In this document: piece by piece, positions 15,493 to 22,569 of the stretch
How positions within the stretch are numbered: the first letter of the stretch is position 1
Layout: the number at the start of each line of letters is the position of its first letter
Source of the DNA: a virus
Direction: 5' to 3' (one strand)
Virus record (IMG/VR): IMGVR_UViG_3300034160_000014
Location: 1-30,318 of that record
Length of the DNA stretch: 30,318 nt
Notes under the pieces: model-generated
What the model was told of the DNA's origin: nothing
Databases searched by the model: none
Seen by the model: only the letters and a program-made list of their open reading frames with translations
Program-made: the position numbers and the translations under genes

Positions 15493-16898
15493 GCGACCCT
15501 CACTGCTGTGTTTCGAACCAGTGTAGAAGCAGGTGCTGCAAGTGCATCAATCTCTGCAACCTTTGCAATAGCTTCTTCTCGTGTCATGCCCTGTGTTTCC
15601 ATGAAGTAGTCTACGCGTGAAGCACGACCTTCAAGGATACGACGGGACCATACTTCTTCTTGTGCCTTGTCATCTACAGGCAGAGCCAACTTACCGAAGT
15701 TTGTAAAGACTTCACCATCTAAAGGCAGAGCTGAACCAGGCACACCTGCAAGCACTAATGCTATTACCTTGTAGAGTCGTGCAAATCCTGCTGCAAACAT
15801 CTTCTGGCGCTGCTTGCGCAATTCAAGATTAGGTAGTTCCTCTACAACCAATTGAAATCCAGATGTAGCAGAAGCTTCACCTGATGACTTAAGCCGTACT
15901 GACCAATCAGCAGCAAAGTCCTTAACCCATTGGCTGAACATTTCGTCTACTGGGCTCAATGTAACATCTGGGCCTTTATATTCAACAAATGCTGTCTGTC
16001 CGCCACTAACATCAATCTGCACAATCTTACCAGGTCCGCCACAGACAGATGGGTTCTTCGGCACTTGTCGTGGGATGCCTGTAGCAGGGTCAACCCATGT
16101 TTCGGTAGTGTTAGAGTTGCCACTAATTTCAGCATTTGTAAACAGGGTCTTGACCTTAGACCATGCAGCACTGTACTCACTGTCCATCAGGTGCAGGTTG
16201 TACATCTCATTCATACCAACTAAGTCAGCAGGGGCCATATTCCATACACCGTACCGTGGTGTCTGTGTGTCGTGGAATATTGCAATAGGAATAATCCCGT
16301 ACATATTCGGGAACTGTGCTTTGATTGTCAGAATCTTTAGTTCTCTGTCGTACTCAAGGTCATAGATAGTGTCTTGTGTGAATAAGCGGTACTCATCTGA
16401 ATCCTCATCACCAGTAATCATAATCAGCTCAATTATTTGACGGGTGGTGGGGTCAACACTAACAGCACAGTTGCCACGATGTAGTGCATCAAAGATGAGT
16501 GCTTTATTAATAGGGTCCCACTGCACTAGCACAAGGCCAGTCTTCAACATCCGGACTTGGTTGTCAAAGTTGGTAAAGAACTCAATCCAGCCGACCTGGT
16601 CCATGACATCATTGAATGCTTGAGTTGCTGCTTGGTTGATTACAGACTTTGTCCATACTTCTAGTACTGGTTCAGGTCCATTGAATAGCAGGCCAGACTT
16701 GTCAACAATGGCCTTAGTGATATTGCGGGTACGTGGGTACATACCCTTCTCTCGCCATTCTCGTCTGAAGTTAGACGGGTCTGACAAACATTTGATAAGT
16801 TCCTCTACTTGACATCCATCGTAGTAGTTGATTGCCTTGCGTGCAAACCTGGCATCATTATCGCCAAGGCACTTGATTAGACGTTCTGCATTGTTCAT
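15489..16898 (-). CDS. Portal protein
   Basis: A 469-residue protein beginning MNNAERLIKCLGDNDARFAR. Segments NFRREWREKGMYPRTRNITK and AIVDKSGLLFNGPEPVLEVW, then YNLHLMDSEYSAAWSKVKTL in the middle and PNLELRKQRQKMFAAGFARL near the end match the layout of SPP1 gp6-like portals. The portal forms the dodecameric DNA entry ring at one capsid vertex and docks terminase. Start TAATG overlaps the TerL stop. Length is typical. No head morphogenesis (Mu gpF-like) domain is fused, and none is seen nearby. Confidence 0.9.
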   Translation of the reverse strand: MNNAERLIKCLGDNDARFARKAINYYDGCQVEELIKCLSDPSNFRREWREKGMYPRTRNITKAIVDKSGLLFNGPEPVLEVWTKSVINQAATQAFNDVMDQVGWIEFFTNFDNQVRMLKTGLVLVQWDPINKALIFDALHRGNCAVSVDPTTRQIIELIMITGDEDSDEYRLFTQDTIYDLEYDRELKILTIKAQFPNMYGIIPIAIFHDTQTPRYGVWNMAPADLVGMNEMYNLHLMDSEYSAAWSKVKTLFTNAEISGNSNTTETWVDPATGIPRQVPKNPSVCGGPGKIVQIDVSGGQTAFVEYKGPDVTLSPVDEMFSQWVKDFAADWSVRLKSSGEASATSGFQLVVEELPNLELRKQRQKMFAAGFARLYKVIALVLAGVPGSALPLDGEVFTNFGKLALPVDDKAQEEVWSRRILEGRASRVDYFMETQGMTREEAIAKVAEIDALAAPASTLVRNTAVRVA

Positions 16899-18184
16899 TA
16901 GTAGGTCCTTAGTGTTGCTCTACCTTGTACTGGGAATTTGTAGTGAATGAAGTAGCCTCCGGCATCCAACGGGTGGTCGACGTCATTTGATTTATCAGGC
17001 TCACCTTTAACCCAGGCTTGCCGCTCGAGTGATTTTGTATATGTTGGACATAACGTTGTATTTACTTTATACCGGCGTTCATTAGCGGCATTACAGAACA
17101 TTGCATTCATTGAGTTGACACGGTCACCAACTAATGGATTTACGCCATTCACATGGATTTTGAACCCTGCTTGTTGCAGTATAGCATGTGCAGTGCCAAC
17201 ACCAGATATACCTAAGCCTATTGCATTTCTGTTCTTGCCAGAAGCATCAGGGTAAACATAGATGGGTTGAGTCGGGTACCTCTGCCTGATAGCAGAACAC
17301 ATTGCATTTGTGTCCTTTATCTTTGTGAATTCATCTACAGCATATGGCAGACCGTCCTTGATGATGTGCACGATGCTTGCGCACTTGTCAATGTTGAAGT
17401 CCATACCAAGGTGAAGTGGCTCTCCACGAGGATTGTCTTTGACCGTGTAGTTAGTGTGGTTTAGAACCCGGTCAAAGTCAGTGTAGACAGTGGAGGTGTT
17501 GATGTTTGCAAACTGACCCTCAATGTAGGCCTTTTGTTTGGACTTTGGAATATTCTCTAGTCGTGAAGCAAGATAGTTCTTTGGCAAAAGGAAATTGTCT
17601 CGCATGTCAACGTGCCATATGCGGGTAAAGTCAGAAGCTTCCTCCACAAATCTCTTGTACATGAAGCCATAACCTTCTGGTGTAGACACAGCAAACTGCA
17701 TTGCATTGTCTGATTCTGATAACCGGTTGCCGAGTTCAACAAATGCGTCATAGGCAATCTCTGAATTTCGGCAGAGGTCTGCTTCGTCAAATCCGCCCCA
17801 TGCTAAGCTCATACCATTCATGCGTGTGTAGTTCTCTGCAGATACATTTAGCCAAATACGTGATGTGCGCTTTCCTACTTGGATGTCAATATAGTCAACG
17901 TACTTATTAGCAAGGTGTTCCTCATCATAGATAAGGCCGGTATTTGGCAGTATCCGCTTTAGTATGGGTACTATGTTGCGCTGATTCATACCGGCAATTG
18001 GGCTGATGATAACACCACATTCGCCTGGATAGATTTCTGCTGCACATCTTAGTGATTTCCAGGTCAGTGCTTCAGATTTGCCTGACCGGTATCCGCCAAC
18101 AAATGCTTGAATTGCAACATCATCGCACATCACGAATTCTACCTGATGAGGTAGAAGTGAAGGCTTTAACTGAAGTACTTTCAT
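16898..18184 (-). CDS. terL: Terminase large subunit
   Basis: The 428-residue DNA packaging motor begins MKVLQLKPSLLPHQVEFVMC. Walker A is GGYRSGKS (30-37), Walker B with catalytic Glu is FDEAD (132-136), and the coupling motif is VSTPEG (166-171). The C-terminal RNase H-like nuclease shows MDFN (D262), YPDASG (D313) and DVDHPLDAGGY (D403, D407). The domain order and length are normal for phage TerL. The ATG overlaps the preceding stop (ATGA 18181-18184) and the gene ends in TAATG with the portal. The assignment is secure. Confidence 0.96.
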   Translation of the reverse strand: MKVLQLKPSLLPHQVEFVMCDDVAIQAFVGGYRSGKSEALTWKSLRCAAEIYPGECGVIISPIAGMNQRNIVPILKRILPNTGLIYDEEHLANKYVDYIDIQVGKRTSRIWLNVSAENYTRMNGMSLAWGGFDEADLCRNSEIAYDAFVELGNRLSESDNAMQFAVSTPEGYGFMYKRFVEEASDFTRIWHVDMRDNFLLPKNYLASRLENIPKSKQKAYIEGQFANINTSTVYTDFDRVLNHTNYTVKDNPRGEPLHLGMDFNIDKCASIVHIIKDGLPYAVDEFTKIKDTNAMCSAIRQRYPTQPIYVYPDASGKNRNAIGLGISGVGTAHAILQQAGFKIHVNGVNPLVGDRVNSMNAMFCNAANERRYKVNTTLCPTYTKSLERQAWVKGEPDKSNDVDHPLDAGGYFIHYKFPVQGRATLRTY

Positions 18185-18420
18185 ATCATGAAGGTCGGGG
18201 TTACCTGTTCAACTAACACCATAGTGCGTTCAGTAGGAACTCCTAGTGCATCAAGGTGAATGTGTATGACCTTCTTGACAAGGTGGAATTTACTCTTATC
18301 AGGTGCTGCAATGCAACCACCAAGCACTTTCCCATTTAGAGTAGTCCGCCATACGACATAGTCTGTATTAGAGGGTTCAAAGTGGAGAAAGCCGAATTCA
18401 ATGTTATAGTGTGTTGTCAT
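18181..18420 (-). CDS. Hypothetical protein between terminase subunits
   Basis: A 79-residue protein beginning MTTHYNIEFGFLHFEPSNTD. Alternating hydrophobic residues suggest a small beta-rich protein with one helix (KKVIHIHLDALGVPTERTMV). Both ends overlap the terminase genes by 4 bases (ATGA at 18417-18420 and 18181-18184), so it is co-translated with them and may assist packaging. I do not recognise a family. Confidence 0.7.
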   Translation of the reverse strand: MTTHYNIEFGFLHFEPSNTDYVVWRTTLNGKVLGGCIAAPDKSKFHLVKKVIHIHLDALGVPTERTMVLVEQVTPTFMI

Positions 18421-18896
18421 TCTGAAGGTCTCTCAATGATGATTGGCAATGATTCAACAGCATCATACTTTGCTCCAGTCTCATGGACAATAGTCTGCTT
18501 TGAACCCAGTCCTTCAAATTTCTTACCATGCAGTTCAATTGCCTTCAGTAAATTGTGGATTGGGATGTCACCACGGGCAAATACACCTTCTGGTAAGTCA
18601 GCAAAGTCCTGTAAAATACGATTTAGAAGCATCCGTGGCTTCTGCATTGCATTGTTCTTACCTTCACGGAAAGCCTCACCATGGAGTGCTTCAAGTGTAG
18701 TGGGAGAGACTGAAAAGTACTCTGCTATTTCGACAAAGGTGTAATAATGACGTGCCAAATCATAAACAGATGCGTCTGTCATTCTCTTCGGCTTATAGTT
18801 GGTATTTCCTTTGAGAAATAGTTTCATTTCAGTGTCAGGTTGACGGTTGTCAGGTTGACTATCGTCAGGATGATAATGGGGGTCAGGTTGAATCAT
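18417..18896 (-). CDS. terS: Terminase small subunit candidate
   Basis: A 159-residue protein starting MIQPDPHYHPDDSQPDNRQP (ATG 18896, AGGAGCAAAC). The N-terminal 25 residues are a QPD-type repeat encoded by the DNA iterons listed separately. A helix-turn-helix follows (SVYDLARHYYTFVEIAEYFSVSPTTLE), as in TerS DNA-binding domains, and then a helical region with NNAMQKPRMLLNRILQDFAD for oligomerisation. A longer frame to 18956 exists but lacks a ribosome binding site. Adjacent to TerL via one small gene. TerS recognises the packaging site and regulates TerL. Confidence 0.8.
   Translation of the reverse strand: MIQPDPHYHPDDSQPDNRQPDTEMKLFLKGNTNYKPKRMTDASVYDLARHYYTFVEIAEYFSVSPTTLEALHGEAFREGKNNAMQKPRMLLNRILQDFADLPEGVFARGDIPIHNLLKAIELHGKKFEGLGSKQTIVHETGAKYDAVESLPIIIERPSE
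18834..18891 (-). repeat. Four 10-bp iterons in the 5' end of terS
   Basis: On the minus strand TCAACCTGAC occurs at 18891-18882, 18858-18849 and 18843-18834, with a one-base variant TCATCCTGAC at 18873-18864. Start-to-start spacing is 18, 15 and 15 bases. The repeat is in frame, yielding QPD or HPD units, but the regular spacing near the terS start also suits a protein-binding array such as a packaging (pac or cos-flanking) site. Confidence 0.75.
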
Positions 18897-18931
18897 GTTT
18901 GCTCCTATCCAGGTTGGTATCCACCAGTACT

Positions 18932-18939
18932 TATTTATA
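18932..18939 (-). promoter_or_regulatory. T4-type late promoter-like TATAAATA upstream of terS
   Basis: GCCTATAAATAAGT on the minus strand, 36 bases before the terS ATG. It has the same core and nearly the same distance to the start codon as the element before the scaffold gene. It would drive terS-terL-portal. Confidence 0.55.
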
Positions 18940-18947
18940 GGCAGAAT

Positions 18948-19077
18948 GCGCTTCAATAAAAGCGCGCGCCCTCTTAGGACTAGAGCTGCATTACTTGGGT
19001 GAGTGTTACTTACTCACTCTTGTCAATGAGCACATCCGGGACAAGTAAATGCCCTAGCAACATTACTTGGTTAGGGC
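18948..19077. other. Non-coding region with three hairpins upstream of terS
   Basis: No supported gene lies here. Three inverted repeats are visible: GCGCTT/AAGCGC around 18948-18965, GTGAGT/ACTCAC at 18999-19017, and GCCCTA/TAGGGC at 19051-19077, the last extended by an inner CAA/TTG. CAAGTAATG occurs twice on the minus strand. None has a clear U-tract. Location next to terS makes a packaging or regulatory region plausible. Confidence 0.6.
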
Positions 19078-19183
19078 ACGGAAAGTTGTGAATTGAGTGA
19101 ATACCAGTTACACTCAATTCATATGTTTTCACGGAAAGTTGTGAATTGAGTGAATACCAGTTACACTCAATTCATATGTTTTC
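19078..19183. repeat. Perfect 53-bp tandem duplication, each copy with an 11-bp dyad
   Basis: The units 19078-19130 and 19131-19183 are identical. Each contains TGAATTGAGTG, an 11-base spacer, and CACTCAATTCA (19089-19121 and 19142-19174), so the half-sites are centred 22 bp apart, about two helical turns. The second copy ends within the stop codon of the next gene. No U-tract follows on either strand, so a protein-binding site is at least as likely as a terminator. Confidence 0.92.
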
Positions 19184-19670
19184 AAGTCAGTAACTTTGGT
19201 TGCATATTAGTCAATTGAGGAAATGTACGTAACACTTCTACTATGTCAAAGTAGGACAGTCCTGTCTCATGTTGGAGTTCGGCAATAATATCTTTCTGTC
19301 TTGCCCGTAATTGAGCAATGGCATCTGTTCTCTTTTCATCTTCATTCATAAAGTCATACTGTTGTGCTGGCATCATCTCATCAAATGATATTACTTGAGG
19401 TGCAAAATCACATACTAAAGTAAAGATGCGGGTGTACTCTGCAATATTAACACAATACCTAGCAATTCTACCGACTTTATTACCACCGCCTTTATGTACT
19501 CTAGTAAGCAAAGGGCGCAAGAATAATCCTAACCGTGTCTGTCCAGTGCCGAATATTGCATCTGCTTCTTTTAAAGAAAGTGGATGGACACCTATTTGAT
19601 GTTCATGGCACCAAGTAAGTGCCTGTTTGATTTCATCATCATATCTTTTAAGAAATAATCTGTCATGCAT
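19182..19670 (-). CDS. Hypothetical protein, 162 residues
   Basis: The protein begins MHDRLFLKRYDDEIKQALTW and has a helix-rich body with EADAIFGTGQTRLGLFLRPL and a basic patch RVHKGGGNKVGRIARYCVN; near the C-terminus LSYFDIVEVLRTFPQL resembles a helical bundle. The middle part could bind nucleic acid, but no known domain is recognised. The start has ATAGGAGC. The gene ends exactly where the 53-bp tandem repeat begins, and a promoter candidate and a terminator lie upstream, so it may be a single-gene unit between the early region and the packaging genes. Confidence 0.72.
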   Translation of the reverse strand: MHDRLFLKRYDDEIKQALTWCHEHQIGVHPLSLKEADAIFGTGQTRLGLFLRPLLTRVHKGGGNKVGRIARYCVNIAEYTRIFTLVCDFAPQVISFDEMMPAQQYDFMNEDEKRTDAIAQLRARQKDIIAELQHETGLSYFDIVEVLRTFPQLTNMQPKLLT

Positions 19671-19687
19671 TGGAATAGCTCCTATGG

Positions 19688-19716
19688 GTTATAATGAGTA
19701 TATTTATTGTCATCAA
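19688..19716 (-). promoter_or_regulatory. Promoter candidate for the 162-residue gene
   Basis: On the minus strand TTGATG (19716-19711), a 17-base spacer and TATAAC (19693-19688) resemble a sigma-70 promoter just past the terminator. AATAAATA (19708-19701), one base off the late octamer and 31 bases before the ATG, lies within the same stretch. Which one acts cannot be told. Confidence 0.45.
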
Positions 19717-19734
19717 TAACCTGCCCAAGGCATG

Positions 19735-19761
19735 AAAAAGCCGCATATTGCAGCGGCTTTT
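19735..19761 (-). terminator. Bidirectional intrinsic terminator
   Basis: GCCGC/GCGGC stem with loop of 8 bases (19740-19757), flanked by AAAAA on the left and TTTT on the right, so it reads as a terminator on both strands. On the minus strand it ends the series of small genes from 21205 down to 19807. Confidence 0.8.
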
Positions 19762-19806
19762 GTCACAGCACCAGTTTAAAGGAGAGAGGAATAACTTCTG
19801 GTAATG

Positions 19807-20013
19807 CTATTTATTGGCATTCCTCCGAACTGTACCCAGATTAGCAGGACCTCTGAATGCTCTGCAGGTCTTTAGCACTTTGAGACCTTGGGGGTTCGAA
19901 TCCAGCAACTCGATTATTGCATCAAGTCCTGGAGTCGGTATGTACCAGTTTACATGACCCTTAGGATTGGCATTGCCGCCCCTATTGATGATGGTCATTA
20001 CCTTTGGGTTCAT
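19807..20013 (-). CDS. Hypothetical protein, 68 residues
   Basis: The protein begins MNPKVMTIINRGGNANPKGH and ends FRGPANLGTVRRNANK. It is basic, with an N-terminal strand followed by TPGLDAIIELLDSNPQGLKV, a short helix. Its ATG overlaps the stop of the upstream 28-residue frame by 4 bases. It is the last gene before the terminator. No family is recognised. Confidence 0.6.
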   Translation of the reverse strand: MNPKVMTIINRGGNANPKGHVNWYIPTPGLDAIIELLDSNPQGLKVLKTCRAFRGPANLGTVRRNANK

Positions 20014-20096
20014 TTCAGGACTTCACTAAGTGGGCCACCTAGGATGATGTCAATCAATGCCATCACAACTGGTAGACTGATGTAGAGGTATTCCAT
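20010..20096 (-). CDS. Tiny membrane peptide, 28 residues
   Basis: The frame begins MEYLYISLPVVMALIDIILG and ends GPLSEVLK: one hydrophobic segment and a short tail. It starts 2 bases after the stop of the Imm-like gene (TGATATG) and ends in an ATGA overlap with the next gene, so it fills the gap and could be translated by coupling. A very short frame, so support is moderate. It might accompany the Imm-like membrane protein. Confidence 0.5.
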   Translation of the reverse strand: MEYLYISLPVVMALIDIILGGPLSEVLK

Positions 20097-20097
20097 A

Positions 20098-20292
20098 TCA
20101 GCTAGACAGGCACCAGGCCAAGCAGCCAATCCAGCCGAGACCAGTCCATCCGAAGAAGCCATTCACAATGGCAATCGGGCCTACATTCTTGTGTTTCCTG
20201 CGGTATGCAATGTATGTCGGCAAGAAGTACAGGAACAGCATCACAGAAAATCCTGCAAGAGCAGCAATCATACCACCAAGTTCGTTTGCCAT
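20098..20292 (-). CDS. Imm-like superinfection immunity membrane protein
   Basis: A 64-residue protein starting MANELGGMIAALAGFSVMLF. Membrane segment one (about 8-28) ends in FLPTYIAYRRKHKN, and a second follows in IVNGFFGWTGLGWIGCLAW. The pattern YxPxxxAxxRxHxN ... NxxxGWTxxGWxxxLxW is that of the superinfection immunity (Imm) family, to which T4 Imm belongs; T4 Imm blocks DNA injection by superinfecting phage. The ATG at 20292 is preferred, as GGAAG is correctly spaced from it but abuts the ATG at 20298. Some bacteria and plasmids encode the same family with unknown roles, so exclusion activity is inferred. Confidence 0.82.
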   Translation of the reverse strand: MANELGGMIAALAGFSVMLFLYFLPTYIAYRRKHKNVGPIAIVNGFFGWTGLGWIGCLAWCLSS

Positions 20293-20294
20293 TT

Positions 20295-20456
20295 TCATCT
20301 TCCTTTCAAGAAAGTCAACAGGGTAAAAAGTAGTCCGGCTCTGGTTGTGGGTGCCGGACTTGGGATAAGTGCAGTTCGTGTACTACTCACACGGTCAACC
20401 AGTACTAGTGTGTACAGAAAGTCCCGTCTTGTTAAGGTAAGCGGCTCTTCAACCAT
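20295..20456 (-). CDS. Possible small ORF, 53 residues
   Basis: The frame starts MVEEPLTLTRRDFLYTLVLV and ends LLFTLLTFLKGR. It overlaps the upstream gene by 25 bases and the start of the Imm-like gene by a few bases. The ribosome binding site is poor. The sequence, rich in T, L and R, is not clearly protein-like; the stretch may instead be a leader with hairpin potential (CCGGC ... GCCGG on the plus strand near 20335-20357). Confidence 0.33.
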   Translation of the reverse strand: MVEEPLTLTRRDFLYTLVLVDRVSSTRTALIPSPAPTTRAGLLFTLLTFLKGR

Positions 20457-20608
20457 ACCGATTGTCTAACATGACGGATGGCTTGAATGAAACCCATGCC
20501 GGACCAAGCCATCACTTTGATTGCGGCATCTTCTTCGGGTGTAGTCTCACCTCTGAACCAGGCAGAGGGAACTTCTTCAAAGAAGATTTTGGGATTTGTG
20601 ATAATCAT
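20432..20608 (-). CDS. Hypothetical protein, 58 residues
   Basis: The frame reads MIITNPKIFFEEVPSAWFRG and ends VWLKSRLP. It has a convincing composition, with an acidic middle (GETTPEEDAAIKVMAW) and an amphipathic C-terminal helix (GFIQAIRHVRQSVWLKS). It starts 3 bases after the stop of the 127-residue gene, which suggests translational coupling. No family is recognised. Confidence 0.6.
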   Translation of the reverse strand: MIITNPKIFFEEVPSAWFRGETTPEEDAAIKVMAWSGMGFIQAIRHVRQSVWLKSRLP

Positions 20609-20611
20609 ACT

Positions 20612-20995
20612 TCAGAAAATCCTGGTTGTGGAATGAACCATGAACAGATGCACAGCATTTGCAATGGCATACCAATCACCGCTCTGGAAAGAGATGAACC
20701 CAGCATACTCACCCTTGGGGTACTTCAGTGAGTTGAAGGTCCGCACAAATGTTCTGTCTTCAGTGCCGCAAGGCTTTTGGTATGTGAACCTCAGTTTACC
20801 ATCTTCATTCTTGGCATTTAGCATCACCTGTTCCATCAGGTGGCCGAAGACAAGTGCATCTGCTACCAAAGATTTTAAGTTCTTGGTGATGTTAGGGTCA
20901 TTCACCAAGTCACCTTCAAAGGTTATCCCGAACTCATCATACATCACCACATCAATGTAGAAGTTGGCCCATTCGTGAGAGATTGAGTAGTTCAT
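20612..20995 (-). CDS. Hypothetical protein, 127 residues
   Basis: The protein begins MNYSISHEWANFYIDVVMYD. It is a soluble alpha/beta protein with KNLKSLVADALVFGHLMEQV as its main helix and C-terminal FISFQSGDWYAIANAVHLFM. The start has AAAGGCAATC. It lies in the series behind promoter P1 (21232), 12 bases after the 65-residue gene. No motif or family identified. Confidence 0.66.
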   Translation of the reverse strand: MNYSISHEWANFYIDVVMYDEFGITFEGDLVNDPNITKNLKSLVADALVFGHLMEQVMLNAKNEDGKLRFTYQKPCGTEDRTFVRTFNSLKYPKGEYAGFISFQSGDWYAIANAVHLFMVHSTTRIF

Positions 20996-21007
20996 GATTG
21001 CCTTTAG

Positions 21008-21205
21008 TTACAGCAGAACACCATCAACAACACCAGTATTAGCCCAGTTGAACTTCAACTTCGGGCATGCCCGTTCAACAAGTCTCCGTTGTTCACGGCT
21101 AACACCTCCAGGAGGTGTGGACATTCTAATAGTGCCACCCTTATTGAGGAATGCCAAATGGCCATTGAGGTAGGTAATCAGCATCTGAATGTTGGGGTTC
21201 ATCAT
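21008..21205 (-). CDS. Hypothetical protein, 65 residues
   Basis: The protein begins MMNPNIQMLITYLNGHLAFL and ends NTGVVDGVLL. A middle segment STPPGGVSREQRRLVERACP suggests a helix with positive charge. It is the first gene after promoter P1. No Shine-Dalgarno is evident before ATG 21205 or 21202; the leader is the conserved repeat sequence ending ACAGAGTAC. No family is recognised. Confidence 0.6.
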   Translation of the reverse strand: MMNPNIQMLITYLNGHLAFLNKGGTIRMSTPPGGVSREQRRLVERACPKLKFNWANTGVVDGVLL

Positions 21206-21278
21206 GTACTCTGTTTGGTTGGTATGTAGCTATTATACACTAAATAGGGAGAATGTACATAGCTAAAGTGTAACAGTT
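21206..21278 (-). promoter_or_regulatory. Shared promoter P1
   Basis: TGTACA (21259-21254), a 16-base spacer and a perfect TATAAT (21237-21232). TACACTTTAG lies upstream and its near-inverse CTATTTAGTGTA precedes the -10, giving a dyad that flanks the promoter. The 42 bp 21206-21247 are repeated exactly in P2. Confidence 0.8.
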
Positions 21279-21882
21279 ATCCCCTCTTGTAGGCCTTCAC
21301 AAAAACCCGCTTGCCATTCTGAGTCCGATAGTGGCCTTCAACTTCATTCGGAGTGTAGTGTTCAGGCTTGGCACGGGGAGTGGGAGCAGGAGTTTCCACA
21401 AATCCAGGAGGAGTTCCAGTAGAAGTGGGGAACATACTAGACAAGGCCGCAACTGTGGTTCCGTTATATTCGGATTGCTTGATGAACCCACGGACTGTCA
21501 ACCAGCAGATATTCATTGCTGCGATAACCAACTTCTCAATATCGGCATCACTTGCAATCTTACCAGGAGTTTTGATGACCATCAAACGGGCTTCATTGAC
21601 TTGTTCAAACATGTAGTCAACAAACTCTTGACCACCTTCTTCATAGAACTTGTCATACTCGGGGACATTGTCCCAGGCATTCTTGCCAACTTCGAGCGGG
21701 AAAGTTGCAGACAGATTCTTACCACAACTGATGGCAATGACATCCTTCACAGTATCAGTGGGTGAATAGAAGAAGCCGTAGTTGATAACTTCAGGCACCT
21801 TGGGCTGCTTTGGTTCGGGTTGCTTCTTACCCTGTGCCTTCAGTTGTTCAATCTCTGCCTTGCGGTTTTTAGCTTGACCCAT
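21277..21882 (-). CDS. Hypothetical protein, 201 residues
   Basis: The protein begins MGQAKNRKAEIEQLKAQGKK, an N-terminus (MGQAKxR) shared by various uncharacterised bacterial and phage proteins. A basic linker with PEPKQPKVPE follows, then a globular part with DVIAISCGKNLSATFPLEVG and a proline-rich linker (TPPGFVETPAPTPRAKPEHY). It ends GHYRTQNGKRVFVKAYKRG, a small basic C-terminal module. The gene stands alone behind promoter P2, and no Shine-Dalgarno is evident before ATG 21882. Function unknown. Confidence 0.68.
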   Translation of the reverse strand: MGQAKNRKAEIEQLKAQGKKQPEPKQPKVPEVINYGFFYSPTDTVKDVIAISCGKNLSATFPLEVGKNAWDNVPEYDKFYEEGGQEFVDYMFEQVNEARLMVIKTPGKIASDADIEKLVIAAMNICWLTVRGFIKQSEYNGTTVAALSSMFPTSTGTPPGFVETPAPTPRAKPEHYTPNEVEGHYRTQNGKRVFVKAYKRG

Positions 21883-21887
21883 TTGGA

Positions 21888-21960
21888 GTACTCTGTTTGG
21901 TTGGTATGTAGCTATTATACACTAAATAGCTACATGGTACACAACTAAAGTGTAACAGTT
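21888..21960 (-). promoter_or_regulatory. Shared promoter P2
   Basis: TGTACC (21941-21936), 16 bases, TATAAT (21919-21914). Upstream AACTGTTACACTTTAG matches P1 and P3. It drives the 201-residue gene. The -35 differs from the other copies by its last base. Confidence 0.8.
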
Positions 21961-22232
21961 CAGGCCATCGATATTTCGAACCTCTTGAATGCATGCTTGA
22001 ACTTCTTGGCAGCAGCAATGAACCGGAGACAGGACATCAGGGGAGTTGCCTTGTGTTGACGGATGTCAAGTGTATCATTCTTGGGGTCAATGTCTACATC
22101 ATGTGTCATGTGAAAGTGGAAAACGAACACATTTCCCACAATTCTTGCGGGCCAGTAGTCAATTTTCTCAAGAACCGCCTTGAACTTCTCCACTTCAGAC
22201 AGGTTCTTGACCTTGATTGTGACATTCATCAT
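21960..22232 (-). CDS. Hypothetical protein, 90 residues
   Basis: The protein begins MMNVTIKVKNLSEVEKFKAV, with a beta-strand/helix opening and a histidine-rich middle (VFVFHFHMTHDVDIDPK). The C-terminus is basic (AAAKKFKHAFKRFEISMA). The ribosome binding site AAGGAGTAA precedes ATG 22232, one base from the end of the upstream gene. It is the last gene of the P3 series. The His/Asp cluster could bind metal, but no family is recognised. Confidence 0.66.
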   Translation of the reverse strand: MMNVTIKVKNLSEVEKFKAVLEKIDYWPARIVGNVFVFHFHMTHDVDIDPKNDTLDIRQHKATPLMSCLRFIAAAKKFKHAFKRFEISMA

Positions 22233-22565
22233 TTACTCCTTGTTGATAATCCATGTGGTTTCGGCATCACCCTTGTTCAGACCGAGCACAATCAGGTTAT
22301 TTCTGGCCCACCTGATTTGCTGTTCCAGTTTTTCAATTTCTGCCAAGAGGGTGTTGATGTGTGTCTGCAATTGCTTGCCTTCAAACATGGAGTTGTCCCC
22401 AAGTGAGCGGACAATCTGCAAACCGGCCAGCCCAGTCCGCATGTGCTCGAGTTGGAACACTTGGCCTGCAACCCCATTCACAGCAACTGAAAGGCGTGCA
22501 GGGAACGCCTTAGTGGCAGGTTCTCCAGAAGAAGCATGGTTGGTAGTGGTGAAAGTGTAGTTCAT
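22233..22565 (-). CDS. Hypothetical protein, 110 residues
   Basis: The protein begins MNYTFTTTNHASSGEPATKA. The first half is beta-rich and the second half a coiled coil (QLQTHINTLLAEIEKLEQQI followed by RWARNNLIVLGLNKG). It begins 4 bases after the stop of the preceding gene and stops one base before the next start. No known domain. Confidence 0.65.
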   Translation of the reverse strand: MNYTFTTTNHASSGEPATKAFPARLSVAVNGVAGQVFQLEHMRTGLAGLQIVRSLGDNSMFEGKQLQTHINTLLAEIEKLEQQIRWARNNLIVLGLNKGDAETTWIINKE

Positions 22566-22569
22566 GATT

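Noticed and set aside
19671-19790. 27-residue frame starting MRLFHALGRLLM within the terminator region
   Set aside because: It begins inside the terminator hairpin, has no ribosome binding site and spans the promoter candidate of the next gene.
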